The notes beneath the pieces were generated by a model. It had not been told where the DNA came from and did not search any database. It was given only the letters and a program-made list of their open reading frames with translations. The position numbers and the translations under genes were made by a program. From DASVRZ01 sp038230215 (GTDB taxonomy: Bacteria; Verrucomicrobiota; Verrucomicrobiia; Chthoniobacterales; DASVRZ01), in contig JBBRNR010000001.1 in the NCBI GenBank assembly GCA_038230215.1, positions 248,001-312,000 of the forward strand: a stretch of 64,000 nucleotides of DNA. Reading direction: 5' to 3'. Positions 44,657 to 54,549 of the stretch are shown here, piece after piece. Positions within the stretch are counted from its first letter, which is position 1; each line of letters starts with the position of its first letter.

Positions 44657-46608
44657 TGTAAGAACCAGCGGCCGTCTGTCTTCGAGTAGGAAACGAGATA
44701 AGGTGTGCCTGGAGGTGGATTGTTCACGAGGCGACCGTCGAAGTTCCAACGGCGTTTGGGAGCCCCATACACGTTGGATTTCCCCCACGGCTGGTTGGCT
44801 TGCTGACTCTGAAACATTTCCACCATGGATCCCCAATATGTGAATTCGATGTTGCTCCAATCCTCGAGGAAGCGGGGGAAGTTTTCCGCACCGCCACTGT
44901 AAGCCGAGCTGGTGGTGGAGACGTTGCCCGTCATAAAGGCCGAGTTGATGGTGGTGCGGCTGGCGTTGGTAACCTTGGTGGTGGAGGAGTTGACTTTGGC
45001 ATCGTCCCAAGAATTGGAGAGAACGGTGATGGCATCGCCGATAATTGCGGCAGGTTGCTGGGTGACGCCTGTGATTGTGTTCTTGGTTTGATCGGGATTG
45101 GAGGATGCATTGGAAAGGGGCTGAGTGGTGGGTGTTCGGCTTGTGCCCGTATAAGTACCTCCGGTGTTGTAATCACCCTGCACGTAAATCGGATTTTGAC
45201 TCGCAAAAGTGAGGCCGCCGTTTGGCAAAGTAGCTCCGCGAATGAGTCGGATACCTTTACGTGCCGTGCTTGTGCCTCGAGAGTCGTAAACAAAGACGGT
45301 TTTATTGCCCGCGATATAGAGCGGATCGGTGGTTGGGAGTTTAGAGCGGGCGGTAAGTTGGCTTACGTCCACATCGGTCACGTCCACATTTCCGCCCCAG
45401 CGATTGTCGCGCACCGTCTGGCTGGGTGTGAAGACCGAGGCCAGAGTGGTATCGGGGTCCACTTTGTAAACGTTGTAACCATTGGCATCGACGTAGTCCT
45501 TCACTTTGACGCTAACAACAGGTGTAGTGGTGCCGCTGATTTCGACGAGTATGTCGGACTTGTTATAATAGCGCTGCTGGCCGATCTCAGTGGGGTCGGT
45601 ATAGTTCGAGTCGGGAACTTGGATTATTTCCTGAAAGCCGTCATTGTTCGGGTTGCTGTCGGTGGTGTTGAAGGTAGAGCTGGAGATATCGATTACTTTC
45701 TGCTGCGTGCCTGCGGATGGTGGCGAGGTGCTGGTCCAGTTATCGAGATAACCGTTGGAGACGGAGCTGCCGGAAACGAGATCGTTGCCGCCGTTGTAGA
45801 TGTCTGCGGTGGTGGGAAACGAACTGCCGCCGCTGATGCGACGGCTATCACCAGGCGCATAGTTGCCCTCCATGCCGTTACCGAAAGTCACGCGGCCCAT
45901 CATGTGGACACTATTTTGCGCGGCGTAGAAGGTGCCATTGCTGTGGATCCAGCCATTGATGATCATATCGGGACCAGGATGTAACTCCAGGTTGTCATTA
46001 TAAAAAATGGCGAAGCCCCAAGGGGACTTGAAGCGCTTGACGAAGTAACGGTTGGTCTCTACATGCACGGTGGTGGTGCCACGATCACGCACCGGGACAT
46101 TGACTCCGACATGGGCCTTGTAGTAAAAATTGCGGTTGCCACTCTCCAAACCAATAGAAGGCCGCAGATAGTCTTCCCCGGTGGTCTTCGCGGGACTGAC
46201 AGAGGTTGTGACGTCGTTTCCAAAACCGTCGATGTGGGTAATTTTAAAGTCTTTTTTGAATCCGTCGCTGCCCACGGTCAGGTCTTGCGTATAATAAAAG
46301 CCCGTGGCATTGCTGGCGACGGAGGCAGAGACGGGCGTGTAGGTGGAAAGCGTGTTCTTTAAGTCTGCCGTGGTAATCTCACCGGACGCACCGCGATTCT
46401 GGCTGGCGGATTTCCAGAACGAAAATGCCTGGTCAACCAGTCCGTCAGCGATGTTGGCGGCGGCTTGGTAAGCCTCGGCGCGTTTCCCGTTTTTATCCAC
46501 GGCACCCGTGAAATCGAAGGCAACGCTAATCAACGCTGCAAAAGTCGCGATAATCATCATGGTGACGATGATGGTGTTGCCTTGTTCGTTTTTCATCTGG
46601 TTGCACAT
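44653..46608 (-). CDS. large PilX-like secreted pilus-assembly protein
   Basis: 651 residues (or 646 from the second Met). N-terminus QGNTIIVTMMIIATFAALISVAFDFTGAV resembles the hydrophobic anchor helix of PilX-like minor pilins, followed by a very long Ser/Thr/Asn-rich beta-type body. The usual PilX is about 200 residues, so this is an extended surface protein or a fused adhesin. Three bp after the PilW-like gene. Confidence 0.7.
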   Translation of the reverse strand: MCNQMKNEQGNTIIVTMMIIATFAALISVAFDFTGAVDKNGKRAEAYQAAANIADGLVDQAFSFWKSASQNRGASGEITTADLKNTLSTYTPVSASVASNATGFYYTQDLTVGSDGFKKDFKITHIDGFGNDVTTSVSPAKTTGEDYLRPSIGLESGNRNFYYKAHVGVNVPVRDRGTTTVHVETNRYFVKRFKSPWGFAIFYNDNLELHPGPDMIINGWIHSNGTFYAAQNSVHMMGRVTFGNGMEGNYAPGDSRRISGGSSFPTTADIYNGGNDLVSGSSVSNGYLDNWTSTSPPSAGTQQKVIDISSSTFNTTDSNPNNDGFQEIIQVPDSNYTDPTEIGQQRYYNKSDILVEISGTTTPVVSVKVKDYVDANGYNVYKVDPDTTLASVFTPSQTVRDNRWGGNVDVTDVDVSQLTARSKLPTTDPLYIAGNKTVFVYDSRGTSTARKGIRLIRGATLPNGGLTFASQNPIYVQGDYNTGGTYTGTSRTPTTQPLSNASSNPDQTKNTITGVTQQPAAIIGDAITVLSNSWDDAKVNSSTTKVTNASRTTINSAFMTGNVSTTSSAYSGGAENFPRFLEDWSNIEFTYWGSMVEMFQSQQANQPWGKSNVYGAPKRRWNFDGRLVNNPPPGTPYLVSYSKTDGRWFLQ

Positions 46609-46610
46609 GG

Positions 46611-47543
46611 TTAGTTATAGTTGGTGCTTTGGAGCATTTCGCATTTAGCCGGAATGGTTTCGCTCAATACCATGCGGTCGCTAGCAAAGTTGCGGTTGCT
46701 GGTATCGTCATTGATCGAGATGAGTTGGACCACCACTTTGCCAGTGCCGGACACCAAGGAAAACGGTCCATCGGGCAGCACTGAGGTGCCAGCCGGCAGA
46801 TAGGTTGTCATGTTCGTGGTAGTCACGGTATATTTTGAAGTGTCTGATGCGTCTGGATAATAGCGGACTTCAGTTTTGGTGGGCAGGCCGTCGCTGTCTG
46901 TTGCCGTGGTGGTGGGCACCACGCAATACGCGGCCAGTCTTGCAATGTAGATAAGCGTCGGCTCAATCGGCGGAGTGGGAAGGGTGCTCGGATTGATGGT
47001 GAGACTGATGCCCAAGTCCTTGACGGTCACCGTGGTCGGACTGCCCAGGCTAATGGCGGTGATTTTTCGGGTGAGGGTATTGCCCAGTGTGTCTTCGATA
47101 TCTGGAAAAATAAGGATGTCGCCGACTTTCGGGGCGTTTGTTTGCTGCGGGATTTTTAGAGAAACCGAGGAGGAGGGGGATACTGTAGGTATGCTGGAGC
47201 CACTGCTGTTGACAACGATGTAGGAGGCTGTGGGATTCAACAAAACTGGGAACCGGACGCCTTGTGCTGTGGTGTTAGTCGCGTTTTGAAAGCTGCTACC
47301 GGGTAGGTTGACCAACTCGGGACGGCCTATCGATTCATGCAAGTCCTGAACGAGCCGGATCGACGCGGCTCTCGCGGTGAGATTGGAGTGGTTTGTCGCG
47401 ATGTTTTTGGAAAAGAGAATCATCCCGCCATTTAAAACGGTATAAATTACTCCGGCCACAATACCCAGCATTCCAATGGAAATGGCCAGTTCCACGAGAG
47501 TGAAGGCACGAGATCGGATCGGATGGGCAGACAGGTTATTCAT
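46611..47543 (-). CDS. PilW-like minor pilin (prepilin)
   Basis: 310 residues from the ATG of MNNLSAHPIRSRAFTLVELA. The type III prepilin cleavage site is RAFTLVELAISIGMLG with Glu at +5; the residue before Phe is Ala rather than Gly, a variation worth noting. A globular domain with Ser/Pro-rich linkers follows. Overlaps the upstream PilV-like gene by 8 bp. Confidence 0.78.
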   Translation of the reverse strand: MNNLSAHPIRSRAFTLVELAISIGMLGIVAGVIYTVLNGGMILFSKNIATNHSNLTARAASIRLVQDLHESIGRPELVNLPGSSFQNATNTTAQGVRFPVLLNPTASYIVVNSSGSSIPTVSPSSSVSLKIPQQTNAPKVGDILIFPDIEDTLGNTLTRKITAISLGSPTTVTVKDLGISLTINPSTLPTPPIEPTLIYIARLAAYCVVPTTTATDSDGLPTKTEVRYYPDASDTSKYTVTTTNMTTYLPAGTSVLPDGPFSLVSGTGKVVVQLISINDDTSNRNFASDRMVLSETIPAKCEMLQSTNYN

Positions 47544-48117
47544 CTTGTGAACGGAAGGTGCTGGTTCTAACCAAGTAGCGATAGGCTGACTCAAAAGCCG
47601 TCTGGCTGGTATATGTATAAGAGGTATTATTGGAGCTGGACCCACCACGGAAATTGTATCCCACCACCACATCCACCTGACGTAATGTTTTGCTGATGAC
47701 GGTTATCTTCCGCAGCAACTGGCCGTTGACGAGTCCACTACCCTTGTTGGCGGCCACCAAAATAGGGACTGACCGAATGGCAGTGCTATATTCGTAACCC
47801 GAGGCATCCGTTCCAGAAATCGCCCAACTCTCATCCGTTGCCAGGGCGCCTGCATCCGATTGCACGAGGAGAATTTGCGGCACGCTGCTGGTTGCCGTAT
47901 AAGGCCGCGCCGACATCACCTGATCGATCTCTTGTTGCGCGCAGACCAAGGCAGCAGTCCCTACACGACTGCGCGAGCTTTGCCGATTCAAAACAAGAAA
48001 TGTGGATGTAATGCTGATAAAAATGATCGCCAGCAGCGCTACGGAGATAAGGATCTCCGTTAGAGTGAACCCAGTTTTGTCCTTAATAGAAGACAGCGAA
48101 GCGCGAAGGGACAACAT
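47536..48117 (-). CDS. PilV-like minor pilin (prepilin)
   Basis: 193 residues. Clear prepilin signal KTGFTLTEILISVALLAIIF (G-F cleavage, Glu at +5), then a globular domain. First gene of a four-gene minus-strand operon for a type IV pilus or pseudopilus tip (PilV-, PilW-, PilX-like and a secreted protein). No motor or secretin genes are in the window. Confidence 0.82.
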   Translation of the reverse strand: MLSLRASLSSIKDKTGFTLTEILISVALLAIIFISITSTFLVLNRQSSRSRVGTAALVCAQQEIDQVMSARPYTATSSVPQILLVQSDAGALATDESWAISGTDASGYEYSTAIRSVPILVAANKGSGLVNGQLLRKITVISKTLRQVDVVVGYNFRGGSSSNNTSYTYTSQTAFESAYRYLVRTSTFRSQDE

Positions 48118-48235
48118 GACAACTTATCTGTAGCGATTTTCGTGCCCCTCTAGTATGGCCGATGAAAAACGCATTTAACTCTCGAATTTGCGCCTCATAA
48201 TTGCAGTTTGAGACAGTCATCTACAGATAGGGAAA

Positions 48236-48308
<73 letters not shown>

Positions 48309-48413
48309 GGTCATCGGGCCTGATTTGGAAAAACAGGCGCAGTCAGTATGGGTCGAAAAAGGTTTTCAGCAACCGAAAAGGCGGCCTCATTCCGATGGAA
48401 CTCGACTCGCTTT

Positions 48414-49580
48414 TTATCCGGCCAGCAAACCGGCCATATAAGCGGCGGGCTGGAAGTTTTCGATCAGGATTTCGGTGCGTCCATTGCGATGCATGCGGAC
48501 TTGCGGCACGTTAATTTCAGGGGTTTTGGCTGGAGAAAAAAGAATGTCGTCGTGAGTGGCGTTTTTCTTGGTCTTGAACATGCTCGGGACCAGATTGCCG
48601 CCGAGATGATCACTGCGTCCGGTGGCGACGTGCATCGTGCCGAGGACTTTCTCATCCTGAATATCTCGTCCGGAAACGGGCAGCACCTGCGTGCCAAAAC
48701 CCAGTTCGCCCAATTCGCCGGTGACTGGATCGTAGGCAAGCTTCGCGTTGTGCTCGGCGACAGTTTCCAAGTTGCCGCGAACGAAATCCGCCTTCACGAT
48801 GCGACCGCCGGTGACGTTCATGATGCCCAAAGTGCCGTCCTCGTAGGTCGAGGGAAACTGCCCCTCAGCTCCGGTGGGAACGTAATAAATTTCGCCAGCG
48901 GGGAGATTCGCAATGTCGGGGCCGCCACGACATAAACCGTGGCTTTTCTGCGCGTCCTGACCGTCCAATTGAAGGTGCAATGTGTATTTGTGGTCGTCCA
49001 AAGTGTAATCAATCTCGACCCAGTCGGCGTTCGTCATTCCAAGACGAAGTTTTTCGGCATTGGCGCTGACCTCGTCGTAATCCACGGCCAATCCGGAGCC
49101 TAGAATGATGTCATTCACCCCATGCAAAGTCGCTCCGCGGAAGCCGTATTGTTTGGCAAAAGCGGTCAGCGGAGCCGTGGCCGAGTAGGTGGAAATGCAG
49201 AGGATGATCTGGTAATTCGGATAAACATCGCGCTCCAGGCTGACCTGCCGCCCATCGGGAGCAAATGCCTCATCGGGCAGGTCAAGATTACTGCCGCCAG
49301 TGATTTCGAAAGCGTAGAAATCCACGTTTCCAACCTGAATCGCGGCACCCTCGCCATTGAGTAATCCTTGGTAGAAAACATCGTGAGCGTTACGCTGGAT
49401 GGTGAGTGAGGGATTGTTCAAAAAGGCAAAATCCTTGACCTCATGCGGGTCTTCGAGGTCGATCAGGATGGCCACGTTTTCGCCGCCCTTCGGTTGAAAA
49501 ACCGTTTTCAGCAATCGAGAGAGGCTGAATTCAGGGAAACCCGGAAGCCGGGGGATGACAGGAGCAATGGCGGTGGTCAT
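48414..49580 (-). CDS. M29-like aminopeptidase
   Basis: 388 residues. C-terminal half has the thermophilic (M29) aminopeptidase pattern: LGELGFGTQVLPVSGRD, then GTMHVATGRSDHLGG and THDDILF, supplying probable metal ligands. The N-terminal region is less conserved. Cytosolic, with no signal. The exact substrate is unknown and a non-peptidase hydrolase in the same fold cannot be excluded. Confidence 0.6.
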   Translation of the reverse strand: MTTAIAPVIPRLPGFPEFSLSRLLKTVFQPKGGENVAILIDLEDPHEVKDFAFLNNPSLTIQRNAHDVFYQGLLNGEGAAIQVGNVDFYAFEITGGSNLDLPDEAFAPDGRQVSLERDVYPNYQIILCISTYSATAPLTAFAKQYGFRGATLHGVNDIILGSGLAVDYDEVSANAEKLRLGMTNADWVEIDYTLDDHKYTLHLQLDGQDAQKSHGLCRGGPDIANLPAGEIYYVPTGAEGQFPSTYEDGTLGIMNVTGGRIVKADFVRGNLETVAEHNAKLAYDPVTGELGELGFGTQVLPVSGRDIQDEKVLGTMHVATGRSDHLGGNLVPSMFKTKKNATHDDILFSPAKTPEINVPQVRMHRNGRTEILIENFQPAAYMAGLLAG

Positions 49581-49747
49581 AGGATTATGTTCGGTCGTTG
49601 TCGAAGAATGTCAAAATGATAGCCTGAGTCAGGTGTCAGTGTAAATCCTGATACGATTGGAAGTCCGCCCAGCGATGCAGCGGAGTTGCATAAAACTGGA
49701 GTTTTTATTCGCGCACGGCGGCGGGCTTTGCTTTGCTGTGCGGTCAC

Positions 49748-50839
49748 ATGTCGAGTCAACTAGGCCAGCTTTTTCGTATTTCCACCTGGGGTGAATCCCA
49801 CGGGGGCGGCGTCGGTGTCGTGGTGGATGGCTGCCCGGCGCGGTTGGAATTGAGCGAGGCGGACATTCAAGTCGATCTCGACCGGCGACGTCCGGGTCAA
49901 AGTGAGATCGTAACCCCGCGCGATGAGGCGGACGAATGTCGGATTTTGAGCGGCGTCTTCGAGGGGAAAACCCTCGGGACTCCCATTTCTATCGTGGTAA
50001 TGAACAAGGACGCGCGGCCATCGGCTTACACGGAGATGGAAACCGCATTTCGGCCTTCGCACGGAGATTACACTTACGAGGAGAAATATGGGATCCGCAA
50101 TCATCAGGGCGGCGGTCGCGCCTCGGCTCGCGAGACGATCGGCCGCGTGGCGGCGGCGGCGATTGCCAAAAAACTTTTCGCGCAGATAGCACCGCAACTC
50201 GAAGTGCTGGCCTACGTAAAATCGATCTACGATATCGAGGCCGAAGTCGATCCGGCCACGGTGATTTTCAGCGACATCGAGGGAAATATTGTGCGTTGTC
50301 CCGATCCAGCAGCGGTCGAAAAAATGATCACTCTGATCAAGCAAATGCGGAAGGAGGGCAACTCCGTCGGCGGCGTAGTAGAGTGCGTCATCCGAAATTG
50401 TCCGACCGGCCTCGGCGAGCCCGTTTTCGACCGATTGGAAGCCGATCTGGCAAAAGGAATGCTCAGTCTGCCCGCGACGAAAGGATTCGAGATCGGCTCC
50501 GGATTTTCCAGCACGCGCATGACCGGCGCCGAGCACAACGATCCATTTGTGATGCGAGATGGGAAGGTCCGCACGACGACGAATTTCTCCGGCGGAACCC
50601 AAGGCGGCATCTCGAATGGGGAGAATATTTTTTTTCGAGTGGCCTTCAAACCCACCGCCACGATCACGCGGTCGCAGCAAACCGTCACCAAATCCGGCGA
50701 GGCAACCGAGCTGGCCGCGCGCGGACGCCACGATCCTTGCGTCCTGCCGCGCGCCGTGCCGATGGTCGAGGCGATGGCCTGGCTAACATTGGCCGATCAT
50801 TGGCTGCGGCAGCACGCGACCGATATTCTCCCGCGCTAA
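49748..50839 (+). CDS. aroC: chorismate synthase
   Basis: 363 residues from the ATG of MSSQLGQLFRIST. Last step of the shikimate pathway (EPSP to chorismate, needs reduced FMN). Signatures GESHGGGVGVVVDGCP, the FMN-binding GGGRASARETIGRVAAAAIA, and GGTQGGISNGENIFF. A CvpA-like gene starts 1 bp after its stop. Confidence 0.97.
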   Translation: MSSQLGQLFRISTWGESHGGGVGVVVDGCPARLELSEADIQVDLDRRRPGQSEIVTPRDEADECRILSGVFEGKTLGTPISIVVMNKDARPSAYTEMETAFRPSHGDYTYEEKYGIRNHQGGGRASARETIGRVAAAAIAKKLFAQIAPQLEVLAYVKSIYDIEAEVDPATVIFSDIEGNIVRCPDPAAVEKMITLIKQMRKEGNSVGGVVECVIRNCPTGLGEPVFDRLEADLAKGMLSLPATKGFEIGSGFSSTRMTGAEHNDPFVMRDGKVRTTTNFSGGTQGGISNGENIFFRVAFKPTATITRSQQTVTKSGEATELAARGRHDPCVLPRAVPMVEAMAWLTLADHWLRQHATDILPR

Positions 50840-50840
50840 T

Positions 50841-51758
50841 ATGATGCTGGCCGAGAACACTTTCGCGGGTCTCACCGTGCTGCAAATCGCGTTGGTTAGT
50901 CTGGCGCTGCTCATCATTACGATGAACGTATGGTCCGGCTGGCAAAACGGCATCGTGCGCCAGGTCTTGCGCATCGTCGCCATCCTCGCCGGCTACATCG
51001 CAGGCTATAAGTTAGGTCCGGTTCTAACTCCCATGGTGCCGGATGTAGCCGTCCTCGGTTCCGCACAACCGGCGATCATATCCATCCTCACCGGTTTTCT
51101 AACTTACCTGATTTTGCGCTTCATTATCAACATGCTCTTCCGTAAAACCCGGGAGCAGGAATCCGCCCTCATGCGCATCATTTACGGCATCGGCGGCGCG
51201 ACGGTCGGTTTGTTTTTCAGCGTTTTTTTTCTCGTAGCTTTTCTAGTCGGCGTCCGATTGCTAGGGACGATCGTTGACGCCCAGTTTCATGTGGCCGAGA
51301 AACGTCACGAAAAATTGCCCGACGACACGCGCACCACTGTCATGAAGCAACTTTCCAAGGCGCGCCAGGCGATTGAAAACGGTCCCGTGGCCGCAGTGGT
51401 TGAGACCATAGACCCGACTCCCTCCAGCGTTTACAAAACGCTCGACCGTGTCGCCCGCGTAACGTCCGATCCCGATGCGATGAACCGGTTTGTTAGCTAT
51501 CCAGGAACGCGGCAGTTGATGCAGCATCCGTCGTTGAAAAAGCTGGCCGACGACCCGGACATCCAAACCATGGTTCAGAAAAAAGACTACGTCCACCTGA
51601 TGCAAAATCCCAAGGTGACCGAGATGTTCAAGGATGATTCTTTGCGCACAAAATTGAAGACATTCGAGTTCAATAAGGCCATGGATTACGCCCTCAGGTC
51701 AGGGCCGCTTCCTCCCGCCAAACCTTCCCCCGCCCCGCTCAACACCATTCTCTACTAA
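50841..51758 (+). CDS. CvpA-family membrane protein
   Basis: 305 residues. Four N-terminal membrane segments (about residues 12-32, 40-60, 75-95, 115-140) as in CvpA, then a soluble C-terminal region of 150 residues, longer than usual. The family is linked to envelope or purine-related phenotypes. Located between aroC and gatB, probably cotranscribed. Confidence 0.78.
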   Translation: MMLAENTFAGLTVLQIALVSLALLIITMNVWSGWQNGIVRQVLRIVAILAGYIAGYKLGPVLTPMVPDVAVLGSAQPAIISILTGFLTYLILRFIINMLFRKTREQESALMRIIYGIGGATVGLFFSVFFLVAFLVGVRLLGTIVDAQFHVAEKRHEKLPDDTRTTVMKQLSKARQAIENGPVAAVVETIDPTPSSVYKTLDRVARVTSDPDAMNRFVSYPGTRQLMQHPSLKKLADDPDIQTMVQKKDYVHLMQNPKVTEMFKDDSLRTKLKTFEFNKAMDYALRSGPLPPAKPSPAPLNTILY

Positions 51759-51765
51759 CACTTTT

Positions 51766-53223
51766 ATGAAACCCGGATTGATCGTCACCATTGGATTGGA
51801 AGTCCACGTCCAGCTCAAGACTCGCAGCAAGATGTTCTGCGGCTGCCCTGTGGAATTTGGAGCCGAACCTAACACGCACACCTGCCCCGTTTGTTTGGGC
51901 ATGCCTGGCTCGCTGCCGGCGATGAATTTACAGGCGCTGAAACTAACGGCGCTGACGGGTTTAATGTTGAAATGCGAGATTCCAGAGATCTGCAAATTCG
52001 ATCGCAAGCACTACTTCTACCCGGACATGCCTAAGAACTACCAGATCACACAATTCGACCAGCCTATCTGTCTCGGCGGAGGCGTTCCGTTGCACGATCT
52101 GGCGTATCCGAAAGACCACCAAAAGAAGATCGCGACTCCTAACAAAGTCATCGGGCTGACTCGCATTCATCTGGAGGAGGACGTTGCGAAAAGTTTCCAC
52201 TTCGAAGCCAACACCGGGATCGACTTTAACCGCGCTGGATCGCCGCTGATGGAGATTGTTAGCGATCCCGACATTGCATCACCCGAGGAGGCTTTCGCTT
52301 ATCTAACTTCGCTCCGCCAAGTGTTAGTCTATGGCAATGTGAGCGACGCCGACATGGACAAGGGCCAGATGCGCGTGGACTGCAACATTTCAGTTAGACC
52401 CGAGTCGCAGAAAGATTACAACGCGAAGATCGAACTGAAGAATTTGAACACGGTCAGTGGTGTTAGACGCGCACTCGCATTCGAGATCACACGACAGACG
52501 GAAGCCGTGGAAAACGGCGTCGTTCTCAAACAGGAAACCCGCCGCTGGGACGACGATGCGGGCGAGACCTATCTCATGCGCGTGAAGGAAACTTCCGCCG
52601 ATTATCGTTACTTCCCTGATCCCGATTTGCTGCCGGTGCAAACGGCGGCTTTTATGCCGGAAGTGCGCACGTTAGTACCTGAGCTGCCGACAGAAAAGCG
52701 CGACCGCTATGTAAGTGATTACGCTGTAAGTCCGTATGATGCTTCCGTGATTGCCAACGACCTCGATCTTTGCACCTATTTCGAGGCGACGGTGAAGACC
52801 GCCCGCAAGCCGAAAGGCATCGCCAACTGGATGCTCAACGATCTTCTCAGCGCTCTAAGCGCGGCTGGCCTAACCATTGCGTCGTCGCCTATAAAACCAG
52901 AGCTGTTGGATGAATTGGTCAACCTCGTGGACGATGGAAAAATCAATGGCAAGCAGGCCAAGGAAGTCTTTGCCGATATGTTTGCCACTGGCAAGGCAGC
53001 CGGAACGATCGTTGAAGAAAAAGGACTCAAGCAGGAGAGCGACAGCGGCGCGATTGAGACGATTTGCCTGCAAGTCATCGGCGAAAATCCGAAGTCGGTG
53101 GAAGATTATCGCGCTGGAAAAGTAGCGTCGGTGAATTTCCTCAAAGGCCAGGTGATGAAGCTCAGCAAGGGCAAAGCGAACCCCGCAATCGTCGGTGATT
53201 TGTTAGTCAAGTTGCTGGGCTGA
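51766..53223 (+). CDS. gatB: aspartyl/glutamyl-tRNA amidotransferase subunit B
   Basis: 485 residues. Transfers ammonia to Glu-tRNA(Gln) or Asp-tRNA(Asn) in the GatCAB complex. Seen: VTIGLEVHVQLKTRSKMFC, the zinc site CGC...CPVC, EDVAKSFHFE, FNRAGSPLMEIVSDPD, KDYNAKIELKNLNTV, and the tail helical domain. gatA and gatC are not in this window. The coding sequence contains many GTTAG/CTAAC words. Confidence 0.96.
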   Translation: MKPGLIVTIGLEVHVQLKTRSKMFCGCPVEFGAEPNTHTCPVCLGMPGSLPAMNLQALKLTALTGLMLKCEIPEICKFDRKHYFYPDMPKNYQITQFDQPICLGGGVPLHDLAYPKDHQKKIATPNKVIGLTRIHLEEDVAKSFHFEANTGIDFNRAGSPLMEIVSDPDIASPEEAFAYLTSLRQVLVYGNVSDADMDKGQMRVDCNISVRPESQKDYNAKIELKNLNTVSGVRRALAFEITRQTEAVENGVVLKQETRRWDDDAGETYLMRVKETSADYRYFPDPDLLPVQTAAFMPEVRTLVPELPTEKRDRYVSDYAVSPYDASVIANDLDLCTYFEATVKTARKPKGIANWMLNDLLSALSAAGLTIASSPIKPELLDELVNLVDDGKINGKQAKEVFADMFATGKAAGTIVEEKGLKQESDSGAIETICLQVIGENPKSVEDYRAGKVASVNFLKGQVMKLSKGKANPAIVGDLLVKLLG

Positions 53224-53234
53224 CTTCCATTGTT

Positions 53235-54479
53235 ATGCTAGTCCGCTCACTTTTTGGCCTGCTCCTTCTAGCTATTCCGCTGCAGGCCGCGCCAAAGGGC
53301 GTCGTGCTCCTGATTGCCGACGGGACTTCGCTGGAACTCCTCACAGCGGCGCGTATTTACCAGGGTGGCGTCGCATCCAAGCTCAACCTGGAAACAATGC
53401 CGCAGTCGGCTTTTGTTAGCACCTATTCCTACGATGGAATGTGCACGGACTCTGGAGCCGCCGCGACGGCAATGGCCCGCGGCTTCAAGGCCGACAACCA
53501 GGTCGTTGGCACGCCACCGCCGGGAAAACCGAGCGCTCCGAGCATTGTCGATCTTGCTAAAAAAGCGGGCTGGACCACGGGCGTGATTACCGATGACAGC
53601 GTGACCGGCGGCACTCCGGCTCCCTTTGTCATCGAGCACAATCATCGCGAGGAGGAATTCATCATTGCCAATATGGAGGCGCAAAACCTCGGAAAGAACT
53701 GTGACTTTCTCCTCGGTGGCGGACAGCGTTTTTTCCAGGGAACGCCGCCGCCTAACCCGAAATACGCGCCTATTTTTGCCTCGACCGTTTCGACGCTGGC
53801 GAAAGCTAACATGCAGGTCTTCGACACTTGGGACCAATGGATGGCCGCGCCGCCTGCCGATCTCCAGAAACCGATCCTCGGAATTTTCGCGCCTGAAAAA
53901 CTGGACTTCATCGCCGACGGAGATCGCAAGCCACATCTCGAGGACATGGTTTCCGAAGGGTTGCGGCTCCTGCAAAACTCGGGAAAACCCTGGTTGCTCG
54001 TTGCCGAGGCCGGGCTGCCCGACAAGGCCTGCCATTTGAACAATGCGAAGCGTGCCCTTGAGGAAGTGCTCGTACTGGATCGGACGGTGGCTCTGATCCG
54101 TCAGAAGATCGGGCCGGACGTTCTCTTTCTAATCACGACCGATCACAACACGGGTGGACTCACCTTAAACCCCGGCCTGCCTGTGCAGACGAAGGGCGAC
54201 GCCTTCCTAAAGGCCAGCCCGATCACCAAACTGCCCGTGCTCACCTTCGCCAGCGGACCCGGCGGCGTCCTTGATACTAAGGAAACTCGGCCAGATCCAC
54301 CGGTGGATTACACCTCATACCAATCCGTTTCCCCGGCGCTGATTCACAGCGGCAGTGCCTGGCACAGCGGCGGCAATGTCTGGCTGCTCGGCCAGGGTCC
54401 GGGCAGCGAAAAGGTCCACGGTTTCCTAGATAACACCGATATTTTCCAGATCATTGCCGCAGCCATCACGGAAAAATAA
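53235..54479 (+). CDS. secreted alkaline phosphatase
   Basis: 414 residues with a signal peptide (MLVRSLFGLLLLAIPLQA). Alkaline phosphatase superfamily: metal ligand VVLLIADGTSLE, nucleophile Ser in MCTDSGAAATAMARG, and a later metal site TTDHNTGG. Shorter than E. coli PhoA (about 470). Periplasmic phosphate scavenging. Eleven bp after gatB but probably functionally unrelated to it. Confidence 0.88.
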   Translation: MLVRSLFGLLLLAIPLQAAPKGVVLLIADGTSLELLTAARIYQGGVASKLNLETMPQSAFVSTYSYDGMCTDSGAAATAMARGFKADNQVVGTPPPGKPSAPSIVDLAKKAGWTTGVITDDSVTGGTPAPFVIEHNHREEEFIIANMEAQNLGKNCDFLLGGGQRFFQGTPPPNPKYAPIFASTVSTLAKANMQVFDTWDQWMAAPPADLQKPILGIFAPEKLDFIADGDRKPHLEDMVSEGLRLLQNSGKPWLLVAEAGLPDKACHLNNAKRALEEVLVLDRTVALIRQKIGPDVLFLITTDHNTGGLTLNPGLPVQTKGDAFLKASPITKLPVLTFASGPGGVLDTKETRPDPPVDYTSYQSVSPALIHSGSAWHSGGNVWLLGQGPGSEKVHGFLDNTDIFQIIAAAITEK

Positions 54480-54549
54480 GGCCTCTAGACGGATTGTTAC
54501 CATTTATTATTTGCACGCCTTCTGCATCTGGCTTACCACTGCGATTCTT

